NCBI GenBank assembly: GCA_934565615.1
Contig: CAKTIH010000061.1
Span: 1-13,006 of the forward strand
Length of the DNA: 13,006 nt
DNA from: an uncultured Oscillospiraceae bacterium
GTDB lineage: Bacteria; Bacillota; Clostridia; Oscillospirales; Oscillospiraceae
Reading direction: 5' to 3'
In this document: piece after piece, positions 6,713 through 13,006 of the stretch
How positions within the stretch are numbered: the first letter of the stretch is position 1
Layout of the letters: each line of letters opens with the position of its first letter
The notes under the pieces: generated by a model
Seen by the model: the letters and a program-made list of their open reading frames with translations, nothing else
What the model was told of the DNA's origin: nothing
The model's database searches: none
Made by a program: the position numbers and the translations under genes

Positions 6713-9091
6713 TTATGCGTTTATCTGCTCCATCACGAAGCACTCGATAACGTCGCCGACCTTAATGTCGTTGAACTTCTCGACCTGCATGCCGCATTCG
6801 TAGCCGCTGGCGACTTCCTTGACGTCGTCCTTGAAGCGGCGCAGCGAAGCGAGTTCGCCCTCATGGATAACGATATTGTCACGCAGGACACGGACTTCGC
6901 AGCCGCGCTGTATCTTACCGTCAGTGCAGTAGCAGCCGCAGACAGTGCCGACCTTGGAGACCTTGTAGGTCTCGCGGACCTCGGCGTGGCCGATAACGGC
7001 TTCCTTGAACTTCGGCGCGAGCATGCCCTTCATGGCAGCTTCGATCTCGTTTATGCAGTCATAAATGACGCGGTACATGCGCATATCTACCTTGCTGCGC
7101 GCCGCACTGTCGCGGGCGGCATTATCGGGACGGACATTGAAGCCGACAATGATAGCGCCGGAGGTCGCCGCCAGCATAACGTCGGACTCGTTGATCGCGC
7201 CGACCGCGCTGTGGATAACCTTGACTCTGACTTCCTCGTTGGATATTTTCTCAAGTGAAGCCTTGACCGCCTCGGCAGAGCCTTGGACGTCCGCCTTGAC
7301 AATAACGTTGAGCGTTTTCATTTCACCGGCCTGTATCTGGCTGAATAGATCCTCAAGGCTGACCTTCTTCGTGCCGGGCATTGCGTTGCTGCTCATCTGG
7401 ATGCGGCGCTCCTCGGCAAGCTCTCTTGCCATGCGCTCATCTGCGACGGCATTGAAGGTGTCGCCCGCGCTCGGGACCTCGGACATACCGGAGATCTCGA
7501 CCGGGGTGGAGGGGCCGGCTTCGGTGACACGCTGACCCTTGTCATTTATCATCGTGCGGACACGGCCGACGGCGGTGCCGGCAATGATGATATCGCCGAG
7601 CTTGAGAGTACCGTTCTGGACAAGGACGGTCATTATCGGGCCGCGGCCCTTATCAAGACGCGCCTCAATGACCGCGCCCTTCGCGGCACGGTTGGGGTTG
7701 GCCTTGAGTTCAAGGACTTCGGACAGGACTGCAAGATTCTCAAGCAGGTTATCGATGCCCTGACCGGTCTTTGCGGAGATCGGGCAGACTATCGTATCGC
7801 CGCCCCACTCCTCGCTTACGAGGTCATACTCGGTGAGCTGCTGCTTGATGCGCTCGGGATTTGCACCGACGGCGTCCATCTTGTTTATCGCAACGACGAC
7901 CGGGATGTTCGCGGCCTTCGCATGGTTTATGGATTCAACGGTCTGCGGCATGATGCCGTCGTCCGCCGCGACAACGAGGATCGCGATATCGGTGACCATA
8001 GCGCCTCTTGCGCGCATGGAGGTAAATGCCTCGTGGCCCGGGGTATCAAGGAAAGTGATGGGGCTGCCGTTCACATCAACGGTGTAAGCGCCGATGTGCT
8101 GGGTGATACCGCCGGCCTCACCGGAAACAACGTTCGCATGACGGATGTAGTCAAGCAGCGAAGTCTTGCCGTGGTCGACATGACCCATGACAACGACGAC
8201 GGGAGCGCGCGGAACGAGGTCCTCGGGCTTATCCTCATGATCGTCGATAAGGCGCTCCTCGACCGTGACGATAACTTCCTTCTCGACCTTGCAGCCGAGC
8301 TCCATCGCGACGAGTGCCGCGGTGTCGTAATCTATCACATCGGATACGGACGCAAACACGCCCATCTTGAAGAGCTGCTTTATGACCTCGGACGCGGTCT
8401 TTTTCATGCGCGAGGCAAGCTCGCCCACGGCGATCTCATCCGGTATCTCGACCTTGAGCTGCTGCTTCTTGGCGATCTCAAGCTGGAGCTTATTCATCTT
8501 GTCGCGCTCTTCCTGACGGCGCTTCGCGGAGGCGAGCTGTGCCTGCGGGCGCTGCTTGGATTTGCTTGTGATCTTCTCCTTATTGCCGCGGCGCAAGTTA
8601 TTATTGTTCGCCTTCGCGCCGGCCATGTCCTCGAATTTCTCGTTATATTTTTCGATGTTAACGGCTGCGCCGCCGCGTGTGTCGACAACGCGCTTCTCCG
8701 CGACCTGACGCGGAGTGTGCGGCTTATCCTTCTTGACGGGCGCAGGCTGCTCCGGAGCCGCTGCGCTCGGCTGGGCGGCAGGCTTATCCTGCGGCTTTGC
8801 AGCGGGCTTATCGCCGGGCTTTGCGGCGGGTGCGGGCTTTGCCTGTTCCGCAGCCTTGGGCTTTGCCTCCTTCGTCTCGGCCTTCGGCGGGACGTTGAAG
8901 ATATCCTGAAGGCTTGCCACCTGATTATGCTGGGTCATGTAATCAAAGATAACATCCAGCTCGTTATTTTCAAGGACCTGCATGTGATTCTTCGGCGGGG
9001 CGATATAGTCCGTGAGTATCTGCGATATCACCTTGGACGGGACGTTAAAATCCTTCGCCACCTCATGTATTCTGTACTTTATCATGCTCAT
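6713..9091 (-). CDS. infB: Translation initiation factor IF-2
   Basis: A 792-residue GTPase that brings fMet-tRNA to the 30S P site and promotes 50S joining. An IF2_N-type module is at about 4-60 and a second at about 215-265. Between them lies a charged linker with KPAAKPQDKP-type repeats (72-127) and basic helices. The G domain shows G1 GHVDHGKT (303-310), G2 GGITQHIG (327-334), G3 DTPG (349-352), G4 NKMD (403-406) and G5 SAK (439-441). Domains II, III and the tRNA-binding C-terminal domain follow to the end. All key residues are present. The ATG overlaps the previous gene's stop by 4 bp, and GGAGG at 9100-9104 lies 8 nt upstream, supporting this start over Met3. Confidence 0.98.
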   Translation of the reverse strand: MSMIKYRIHEVAKDFNVPSKVISQILTDYIAPPKNHMQVLENNELDVIFDYMTQHNQVASLQDIFNVPPKAETKEAKPKAAEQAKPAPAAKPGDKPAAKPQDKPAAQPSAAAPEQPAPVKKDKPHTPRQVAEKRVVDTRGGAAVNIEKYNEKFEDMAGAKANNNNLRRGNKEKITSKSKQRPQAQLASAKRRQEERDKMNKLQLEIAKKQQLKVEIPDEIAVGELASRMKKTASEVIKQLFKMGVFASVSDVIDYDTAALVAMELGCKVEKEVIVTVEERLIDDHEDKPEDLVPRAPVVVVMGHVDHGKTSLLDYIRHANVVSGEAGGITQHIGAYTVDVNGSPITFLDTPGHEAFTSMRARGAMVTDIAILVVAADDGIMPQTVESINHAKAANIPVVVAINKMDAVGANPERIKQQLTEYDLVSEEWGGDTIVCPISAKTGQGIDNLLENLAVLSEVLELKANPNRAAKGAVIEARLDKGRGPIMTVLVQNGTLKLGDIIIAGTAVGRVRTMINDKGQRVTEAGPSTPVEISGMSEVPSAGDTFNAVADERMARELAEERRIQMSSNAMPGTKKVSLEDLFSQIQAGEMKTLNVIVKADVQGSAEAVKASLEKISNEEVRVKVIHSAVGAINESDVMLAATSGAIIVGFNVRPDNAARDSAARSKVDMRMYRVIYDCINEIEAAMKGMLAPKFKEAVIGHAEVRETYKVSKVGTVCGCYCTDGKIQRGCEVRVLRDNIVIHEGELASLRRFKDDVKEVASGYECGMQVEKFNDIKVGDVIECFVMEQINA

Positions 9092-9522
9092 GCACCAGTC
9101 CTCCTTTTGTCATTCCTCCTGCCGCCCTTGAGGGCCGCAGTCTCCTTTTTGCGGCGCGCCGCCTTTGCCTGTCTCTGTTCTACCATCTCGGCGGCCTGCG
9201 CGTACATATCCGGCTTCTGCTCGCTCAGCGCTTTCATCAGCGCGTTTGCAAAACCGATATCCGTGACAGCCGCCATAGAGCAGCCGCCTATTCCAAGCGC
9301 CTTTCCGAGCTCTTCACGCGTATAGTGCAGCTGGACCGTTATCACCCGCCGCCCCTGCGTAAAGCGTTCGGCGTGACGGAGCGCGTTTTCGGAAGCGTCC
9401 GCCGCCGTGAGCAGCAGCTTTGCCTTCCCCGCGCTGACGGCACTGCCGGAGTTATCCTCCCCTATCTCGATCGCGCCCGCCCTTCGCATCAGGCCTATCA
9501 AGCCAATCGCTCTGTCATCCAT
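9088..9522 (-). CDS. L7Ae/L30e-family kink-turn RNA-binding protein (YlxQ/RplGA type) with basic C-terminal extension
   Basis: A 144-residue protein. The core (1-105) has GLIGLMRRAGAIEIGED (7-23), AGKAKLLLTAADASENA (31-47) and a KALGIGGCSMAAVTD segment (74-88), matching the YlxQ branch of the L7Ae/L30e/S12e fold. Family members bind kink-turn RNA and are encoded between ylxR and infB in Bacillota. Residues from about 112 to 144 form an extra Lys/Arg-rich tail (KAARRKKETAALKGGRR) beyond the roughly 100-residue usual length. The start is ATG 9520-9522, 6 nt after GGAGG (9529-9533) inside the rnpM coding region. A longer TTG start at 9592-9594 would overlap rnpM far more and is not favoured. It overlaps rnpM by 8 bp and infB by 4 bp. 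Confidence 0.88.
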   Translation of the reverse strand: MDDRAIGLIGLMRRAGAIEIGEDNSGSAVSAGKAKLLLTAADASENALRHAERFTQGRRVITVQLHYTREELGKALGIGGCSMAAVTDIGFANALMKALSEQKPDMYAQAAEMVEQRQAKAARRKKETAALKGGRRNDKRRTGA

Positions 9523-9784
9523 CGCCGGCCTCCATTTCCTGTTCAAGCCGCGCGTAGATCTCCTGCGGTATCTGCGCCGAGAACGCCCTTTCAAGCGCCC
9601 TTGTCTTTATCGCCTTCTTCAGGCACTCCTGCTTCGGGCACACATACGCGCCGCGCCCCGAGGCCTTGCCCTTAAAGTCAAGGCTTATCTCGCCCTCGGG
9701 TGAGCGCACAACGCGTATAAGCTCGCGCTTGGGCTTCATCTCGCGGCAGCCAAGGCACTGCCTCATCGGTATTTTCTTTTCCAC
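9515..9784 (-). CDS. rnpM: YlxR/RnpM-family RNA-binding protein (DUF448)
   Basis: An 89-residue protein with the family hallmark PMRQCLGCREMKPKRELIRVV near the N-terminus and GRGAYVCPKQECL in the middle. The family has been shown in B. subtilis to bind RNase P RNA and lower its activity, hence the name RnpM; older names are YlxR and DUF448. It starts at GTG (9782-9784), supported by a very strong AAAAGGAGG site (9793-9801, GGAGG 8 nt from the start). A 45-bp gap separates it from nusA. Its last codons hold the ribosome binding site of the next gene, so translation of the pair is likely coupled. Confidence 0.94.
   Translation of the reverse strand: MEKKIPMRQCLGCREMKPKRELIRVVRSPEGEISLDFKGKASGRGAYVCPKQECLKKAIKTRALERAFSAQIPQEIYARLEQEMEAGDG
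9529..9533 (-). promoter_or_regulatory. Ribosome binding site of the L7Ae-family gene, inside rnpM
   Basis: GGAGG on the minus strand, 6 nt before ATG 9520-9522. It decides the internal start over the longer TTG-initiated frame and overlaps the final rnpM codons. Confidence 0.75.
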
Positions 9785-9829
9785 AACTGCCGCCTCCTTT
9801 TAGGTTTATCAGTTATAAGTCCGTCCCTG

Positions 9830-10882
9830 TCAGCTCTCGCTCTCGGGCTTGATGTCTATCTTATATCCGGTGAGCTTTGCGGCAAGACGCGCGTTCTGGC
9901 CTTCCTTGCCGATGGCAAGGGAAAGCTGAGAATCGGGAACTATGACGCGGCAGCTCTTGCCGTCCTCAAGCATGGTGACGCTGACGACCTCGGACGGGGA
10001 GAGAGCAGCGGCGATATACTCTTCGGGGACCTCGCTGTACTTGACGATATCGATCTTCTCGCCGCCGAGCTCGTTTACGATGCTCGCGACGCGGCCGCCC
10101 TTGGGGCCGACGCAGGAGCCTATCGGGTCAACATCCGGGTCAGCCGACCACACAGCCATCTTGGTGCGGCTGCCGGCTTCACGGGCGATGGACTTTATCT
10201 CAACGGTACCGTCGTATATCTCAGGGACCTCAAGCTCGAACAGGCGCTTGACAAGGCCGGGGTGCGTACGGGAGATGAGCACCTGCGGGCCGCGGGTGGA
10301 ATTTCTGACCTCGACGACATAGACCTTGATACGGTCGCCCTCTTTGAGTTCCTCGGTCTTGATACGCTCATTGGGGGCAAGCATGGCCTCGGTAAACTCA
10401 CTGTTGGAAGAGATGCGGATGGAGACGCTGCCGGTCCTCGGCTCGATATGCGAAACGATACCGGTGAGTATCTCATGCTCCTTGGAGGTGAACTCCTCAT
10501 AGATGATGCCGCGCTCCGCCTCGCGGATACCCTGAATGACGACCTGCTTTGCAGCCTGCGCCGCGATGCGGCCGAACTTCTTCGTCTCGACCGGCACGGG
10601 GACAACGTCGCCCACCTTTGCGCGGCGGCTGTACTTCTTTGCGGCTTCGAGAATAATTTCGTGGCTGGGGTCCTCGACCTCTTCGACGACGGTCTTATTG
10701 ACGTTCATCTCAAGGCGCTTTTTCTCCTCGTCAAGGATGATCTCAACATTATCCTCGCACTCAGGATTGTCCTTACGGAAGGCGGCAAGCATGGCCTGCT
10801 TGATCTTCTCGTACATATAGCCGCGGGGAATGCCCTTTTCCTTTTCGATATCCTCGATTGCTTCAAAAAATTCAGCGTTCAT
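9830..10882 (-). CDS. nusA: Transcription termination/antitermination factor NusA
   Basis: A 350-residue RNA polymerase-associated factor that slows elongation, promotes pausing and intrinsic termination, and takes part in antitermination. It has the N-terminal polymerase-binding domain (about 1-128, ending GRIAAQAAKQVVIQGIREAER), an S1 domain (about 129-200, ETRTGSVSIR-like strand region), KH1 with SCVGPKGGRVASIVNELGG (about 256-274) and KH2 with LAIGKEGQNARLAAKLTG (about 322-339). The acidic C-terminal repeats of proteobacterial NusA are absent, as usual in Bacillota. The start is ATG 10880-10882, 6 nt after GGAGAG (10889-10894); an upstream TTG would place that site inside the coding region. 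It follows rimP by 30 bp. It may regulate its own operon through the leader terminator at 11424-11450. Confidence 0.97.
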   Translation of the reverse strand: MNAEFFEAIEDIEKEKGIPRGYMYEKIKQAMLAAFRKDNPECEDNVEIILDEEKKRLEMNVNKTVVEEVEDPSHEIILEAAKKYSRRAKVGDVVPVPVETKKFGRIAAQAAKQVVIQGIREAERGIIYEEFTSKEHEILTGIVSHIEPRTGSVSIRISSNSEFTEAMLAPNERIKTEELKEGDRIKVYVVEVRNSTRGPQVLISRTHPGLVKRLFELEVPEIYDGTVEIKSIAREAGSRTKMAVWSADPDVDPIGSCVGPKGGRVASIVNELGGEKIDIVKYSEVPEEYIAAALSPSEVVSVTMLEDGKSCRVIVPDSQLSLAIGKEGQNARLAAKLTGYKIDIKPESES

Positions 10883-10888
10883 TTTATT

Positions 10889-10894
10889 CTCTCC
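10889..10894 (-). promoter_or_regulatory. Ribosome binding site of nusA
   Basis: GGAGAG on the minus strand with a 6-nt spacer to ATG 10880-10882. It argues against the in-frame TTG start at 10898-10900. Confidence 0.7.
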
Positions 10895-10912
10895 ATTCAA
10901 ACTTTATACGTC

Positions 10913-11368
10913 TTATATTGATACATGCAGCTTCACGAGTGCGATCTGGCTCTTATCGAAGCTGACCTCGTTCTTGCCCACAGTCACTGTTACTCTTCCG
11001 TTATCATACCCGGAGAGCGCGCCGACATAGACCTTGCAGCCGTTCACCGGCTGATAGAGCCTGACCTCGACCTCGCTGCCCATGAACTGTTCAAAGTCCC
11101 CCGGGCGCTTCAGCTCGCGCTCGGCACCGGCAGAGCCGACCTCGAAAACATAGCTGTCGGGAATAGGATCGGCCTCGTCCAAAATCGGGTCGAGCCTGCG
11201 GCTGATGCGCTCGCAGTCGTCGATACCTACGCCGCCATCCTTATCGATAAAGATGCGCAGGAACCAGCTTCCGGCCTCACGGACATATTCAACGTCCCAA
11301 AGGCTGCACCCTTCCTCCTCGACCACGGGCTTTGCAAGCTCCGTGACCTTGTCTGTGATCTTACTCAT
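10913..11368 (-). CDS. rimP: Ribosome maturation factor RimP
   Basis: A 151-residue cytoplasmic protein needed for 30S subunit assembly, where it helps S12 and neighbouring proteins join. Conserved segments are SLWDVEYVREAGSWFLRIFID (about 22-42), GIDDCERISRRLDPILDE (48-65) and YVFEVGSAGAERELKRPGDF (73-92), the last being the family hallmark LEVSSPGLxRPL-like block in a variant form. The C-terminal half is the SH3-like domain. Start ATG 11366-11368 has only a weak ribosome binding site (GTGAGCGGA-like). It is the first gene of the operon, 103 nt downstream of the predicted transcription start, behind a terminator in the leader. Confidence 0.95.
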   Translation of the reverse strand: MSKITDKVTELAKPVVEEEGCSLWDVEYVREAGSWFLRIFIDKDGGVGIDDCERISRRLDPILDEADPIPDSYVFEVGSAGAERELKRPGDFEQFMGSEVEVRLYQPVNGCKVYVGALSGYDNGRVTVTVGKNEVSFDKSQIALVKLHVSI

Positions 11369-11390
11369 ATTCCGCTCACTTTCAATCCGT

Positions 11391-11409
11391 CCGGCAGACT
11401 CATTGCCGG
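11391..11409 (-). other. Small hairpin in the rimP leader
   Basis: A 6-bp stem (CCGGCA with TGCCGG) and 7-nt loop lie between the leader terminator and the rimP ribosome binding site. It has no T-tract. It may help expose or hide the weak rimP ribosome binding site; no function is proven. Confidence 0.4.
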
Positions 11410-11423
11410 TGCAAAAGTTTCGT

Positions 11424-11450
11424 AAAAAAGAGTGGGCTGGAACCCACTCT
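11424..11450 (-). terminator. Leader terminator (attenuator) of the rimP-nusA operon
   Basis: On the minus strand a perfect 8-bp stem (AGAGTGGG with CCCACTCT, 6-nt loop TTCCAG) is followed directly by a run of T's (11424-11429). It lies inside the 5' leader, about 20 nt after the predicted transcription start and 55 bp before rimP, so transcripts must read through it. In B. subtilis the homologous operon is reported to be autoregulated by NusA-dependent termination in its leader; the same logic is inferred here. No competing antiterminator helix is obvious. Confidence 0.85.
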
Positions 11451-11477
11451 GACTAAAACCTGATACTTACCTTAGTA

Positions 11478-11506
11478 ATAATATCACGTTGCCGCCCACA
11501 TTGCAA
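11478..11506 (-). promoter_or_regulatory. Strong extended -10 promoter of the rimP-nusA-infB operon
   Basis: A -35 box TTGCAA (11501-11506) and a -10 box TATTAT (11478-11483) are spaced by exactly 17 nt, with TG one base upstream of the -10. The predicted start is near 11471, giving a leader of about 103 nt that contains the attenuator. Confidence 0.8.
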
Positions 11507-11531
11507 GCCTTTTTTACGATTATCCCGCCGC

Positions 11532-11565
11532 AAAAATCATCCGCGGGCAACGATTGCCCGCGGAT
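11532..11565 (-). terminator. Intrinsic terminator of the VanY-type gene
   Basis: A perfect 12-bp GC-rich stem (ATCCGCGGGCAA with TTGCCCGCGGAT, 3-nt loop, 11539-11565) is followed on the minus strand by GATTTTTG. It begins 6 bp after the stop codon and insulates the rimP operon promoter from upstream transcription. Confidence 0.85.
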
Positions 11566-11571
11566 ATAAGC

Positions 11572-12399
11572 TCAGTATTCAAAATCCGGGAAGTAATGAC
11601 CGTAAAACTCCTCATAGCAGAGTCCGTTTTCCATGATGAAGGTCGCGACCTCCTTGCCGACATAGCGGTAATGCCACGGCTCGTCCCAGCCGGTGAGGAG
11701 CAGCTTGCGCGTCGGGTACCGCTTTATGAAGCCGTACTCAGCGCAGTGCTCGTCAAGCCACGCGTAAAGCTCCTGATTCATCTCGCTGTACACAAGTCTT
11801 GAACGGTTCTCGTCAAAAATGTCGATCGCGACGCCAAGCTGGTGCTCGCTGCTGCCCGGATACATAACGATCGTCTTGGCCTTTTCGACCGCCTCCTGAT
11901 ACTTGGGGTCGAGATAGTCGGCGGACAGCCCCATCTCATACGCGATCTGGCTCGCCTTGGAGTTAAAAAGATGCGTCTGGAAGCTATACTCTCTGAACGC
12001 CGCACCGATGAAATACTCAAAGCCCGCATCCTCTATCGCGTCAAGAAACGTGTCAAGCTCCGCCATGTATTCGGTACTGTACATCATATAGCGCGTCCGG
12101 CTTATTTTGGCTATATCAGGCTTATATGCGGACGAGAGAAGGCTGTTTTCCCTGACCATCCAGAGGCAGTGGTTCTTTTCAAAATCGTCCGTCGTGAGCT
12201 TCGGCCAGATATCCACAGTCGGCTCCGGCGTCTCGGTCGCGCTCAGGTCGGTAAAATTCATGCTGTCCGTTCTGACAAATGCATCCTCGGCCCCGCCGAA
12301 GATGACGTTGGTGCTGCTCTCCATTCTTGATACGACTATCGTATAAAGCACAAGGCACAGTCCAAGCATAGTTATGATCCACATTGTTTTCTTCTTCAT
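11572..12399 (-). CDS. Membrane-anchored D-alanyl-D-alanine carboxypeptidase, VanY/peptidase M15B type
   Basis: A 275-residue protein with a short basic N-terminus and one signal-anchor helix (about 5-24), a variable spacer (25-75), and a C-terminal zinc peptidase domain. The Zn-site motif SSEHQLGVAIDIF (183-195) supplies H186 and D193. The second motif DEPWHYRYVG (239-248) supplies catalytic E240 and third ligand H243. An upstream R136 and Q141 in FREYSFQ match the substrate-binding stretch of the family. The enzyme removes the terminal D-Ala from wall pentapeptides outside the membrane. The start ATG 12397-12399 follows AAGGAAAGGA and lies about 46 nt after the predicted transcript start; a longer TTG frame begins inside the promoter -35 box and is rejected. 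It has its own promoter and terminator. No VanS/VanR-type partners are seen, so ordinary wall trimming is more likely than glycopeptide resistance. Confidence 0.9.
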   Translation of the reverse strand: MKKKTMWIITMLGLCLVLYTIVVSRMESSTNVIFGGAEDAFVRTDSMNFTDLSATETPEPTVDIWPKLTTDDFEKNHCLWMVRENSLLSSAYKPDIAKISRTRYMMYSTEYMAELDTFLDAIEDAGFEYFIGAAFREYSFQTHLFNSKASQIAYEMGLSADYLDPKYQEAVEKAKTIVMYPGSSEHQLGVAIDIFDENRSRLVYSEMNQELYAWLDEHCAEYGFIKRYPTRKLLLTGWDEPWHYRYVGKEVATFIMENGLCYEEFYGHYFPDFEY

Positions 12400-12451
12400 T
12401 CTCGCACTGTCCTTTCCTTCAAAATTGGCAACATCTTGTGCCTGTTCATGG

Positions 12452-12480
12452 ATTATAGCACCAATTTGCAGTAAATTCAA
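12452..12480 (-). promoter_or_regulatory. Extended -10 promoter of the VanY-type gene
   Basis: On the minus strand TTGAAT (12475-12480), 17-nt spacer, consensus TATAAT (12452-12457), with TG one base before the -10. It lies 53 bp upstream of the chosen start codon. Confidence 0.8.
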
Positions 12481-12521
12481 GTCCGCATGCTGTGCGCGTC
12501 CTCCACCGCGTATCCCCGCTA

Positions 12522-12550
12522 TTGAAACAGAGCCGCGGTTATGGTAAAAT
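12522..12550 (+). promoter_or_regulatory. Extended -10 promoter of the glycosyltransferase gene
   Basis: On the plus strand TTGAAA (12522-12527), 17-nt spacer, TAAAAT (12545-12550), with TG one base before the -10. A GAAGGAG ribosome binding site (12561-12567) and the ATG at 12578 follow. The -35 boxes of this and the divergent VanY promoter are 41 bp apart, the space being GC-rich without a clear operator. Confidence 0.7.
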
Positions 12551-12577
12551 TATTTAAATAGAAGGAGCGTGTCTGCC

Positions 12578-13006
12578 ATGAAGTTGAGCATTATAGTCCC
12601 CGTATACAACACTGCCGAATATCTTCCGAAGTGCCTTGACTCTGTCATTTGCCCCGGCGTTGACAGCTACGAAATAATCATAGTGAACGACGGCTCCACC
12701 GATTCCTCAAAGACTGTTGCAGAAAGTTATGTTAACCGGTATCCTGAGCTTATCCGTCTCATCACCACGGAGAACGGTGGACTCGGTCAGGCGCGCAATG
12801 TCGGCATTGAGAACGCGCATGGGGAGTATCTGCTCTTCCTTGACAGCGATGATTCGCTTAGTGACAATGCTGTGCCGGAGATCATGGATGCGCTGCGGCA
12901 GGACTATGATATTTTTATATACGACTTTGTGTTTGTGAATCCCGACGGCGCTGTTTTGAGCACCGAGCCCGGCTGCCGCAGGAGCGGCGCGGTCAATCTC
13001 GAAAGC
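12578..13006 (+). CDS. Family 2 glycosyltransferase, N-terminal part (cut by window edge)
   Basis: An open frame of 143 codons runs from ATG 12578-12580 to the right edge without a stop. The GT-A fold signatures are clear: KLSIIVPVYN at 2-11, EIIIVNDGSTD at 32-42 (nucleotide-sugar binding Asp), GGLGQARNVGIENA at 67-80, and the metal-binding FLDSDD at 87-92. Such enzymes transfer sugars from nucleotide donors in wall teichoic acid, capsule or glycolipid synthesis; the acceptor and donor cannot be read from this part. The GAAGGAG site lies 10 nt upstream. It is the only confident plus-strand gene here and is transcribed away from the VanY gene. Confidence 0.92.
   Translation, partial: MKLSIIVPVYNTAEYLPKCLDSVICPGVDSYEIIIVNDGSTDSSKTVAESYVNRYPELIRLITTENGGLGQARNVGIENAHGEYLLFLDSDDSLSDNAVPEIMDALRQDYDIFIYDFVFVNPDGAVLSTEPGCRRSGAVNLES

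Noticed and set aside
7922..9325. 467-codon plus-strand open frame opposite infB
   Set aside because: It is antisense to an intact, motif-complete IF-2 gene; its Leu/Arg/Asp-rich composition is what the complementary frame of a GC-rich gene gives. No ribosome binding site or family motif.
10883..10900. Longer TTG-initiated form of nusA (and similar TTG extensions of the L7Ae-family gene, nrnA and the VanY gene)
   Set aside because: In each case a better-placed ATG with a ribosome binding site lies downstream; for nusA and VanY the extension would cover the ribosome binding site or the promoter itself.
11369..11471. Riboswitch or T-box in the rimP leader
   Set aside because: The leader is only about 100 nt and the terminator comes within about 20 nt of the start; no T-box TGGNACCGCG-like sequence or aptamer-sized structure precedes it.
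11572..12399. Glycopeptide-resistance (van) cluster
   Set aside because: The VanY-type gene stands alone with its own promoter and terminator; no vanHAX or VanRS genes are nearby.
1..13006. Mobile elements, CRISPR arrays, tRNA/rRNA genes, phage or defence genes
   Set aside because: No transposase, integrase, regular spacer-repeat series, tRNA cloverleaf or defence motif was recognised on either strand.

Overview
The window holds a long run of conserved bacterial housekeeping genes, almost all on the minus strand. It reads from right to left as rimP-nusA-rnpM(ylxR)-rplGA-type L7Ae gene-infB-rbfA-nrnA-truB-ribF, then a PepSY-domain membrane protein, tepA, uppP and the start of an ftsK/spoIIIE gene cut by the left edge. 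Gene order, short NusA without C-terminal repeats, YlxR and YlxQ-type proteins, TepA close to an FtsK/SpoIIIE translocase, and strong SD/sigma-A signals all point to a Bacillota bacterium. The nrnA gene between rbfA and truB and the fairly GC-rich coding sequence suggest a clostridial gut-type lineage (Oscillospirales or similar). That placement is inference; no rRNA or other species marker is present.

Region by region (minus strand unless stated): 12578-13006 (+) is the start of a family 2 glycosyltransferase gene. It is transcribed divergently from a membrane-anchored VanY-type D,D-carboxypeptidase gene (11572-12399), which ends in a strong terminator (11532-11565). An excellent extended -10 promoter (11478-11506) then drives the translation/transcription operon. 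Its 5' leader carries a textbook intrinsic terminator (11424-11450) only about 20 nt after the predicted transcription start, so the operon is probably attenuated. Known NusA-dependent autoregulation of the equivalent operon in Bacillus makes NusA the natural candidate effector. From rimP to ribF the genes are tightly packed and several overlap (8, 4, 11 and 4 bp), which suggests translational coupling. ribF is followed after 86 bp by the PepSY gene, which ends at a terminator-like hairpin (2499-2535). tepA follows, then a hairpin overlapping its stop codon, then a separate promoter (1709-1737) for uppP and ftsK/spoIIIE.

Together the genes cover ribosome maturation (RimP, RbfA), transcription elongation and termination (NusA), RNase P modulation (RnpM), a kink-turn RNA-binding protein, initiation (IF-2), nanoRNA/pAp turnover (NrnA), tRNA psi55 formation (TruB), FMN/FAD synthesis (RibF), a ClpP-fold protease (TepA), undecaprenyl phosphate recycling (UppP) and chromosome translocation (FtsK/SpoIIIE). 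I found no mobile element, CRISPR array, tRNA, rRNA or defence system, and nothing amounting to a new multi-gene system. The most interesting points are the nusA-operon attenuator, the repeat-linked tandem PepSY protein where rpsO/pnp often sit, and the four extended -10 promoters with identical 17-nt spacing.
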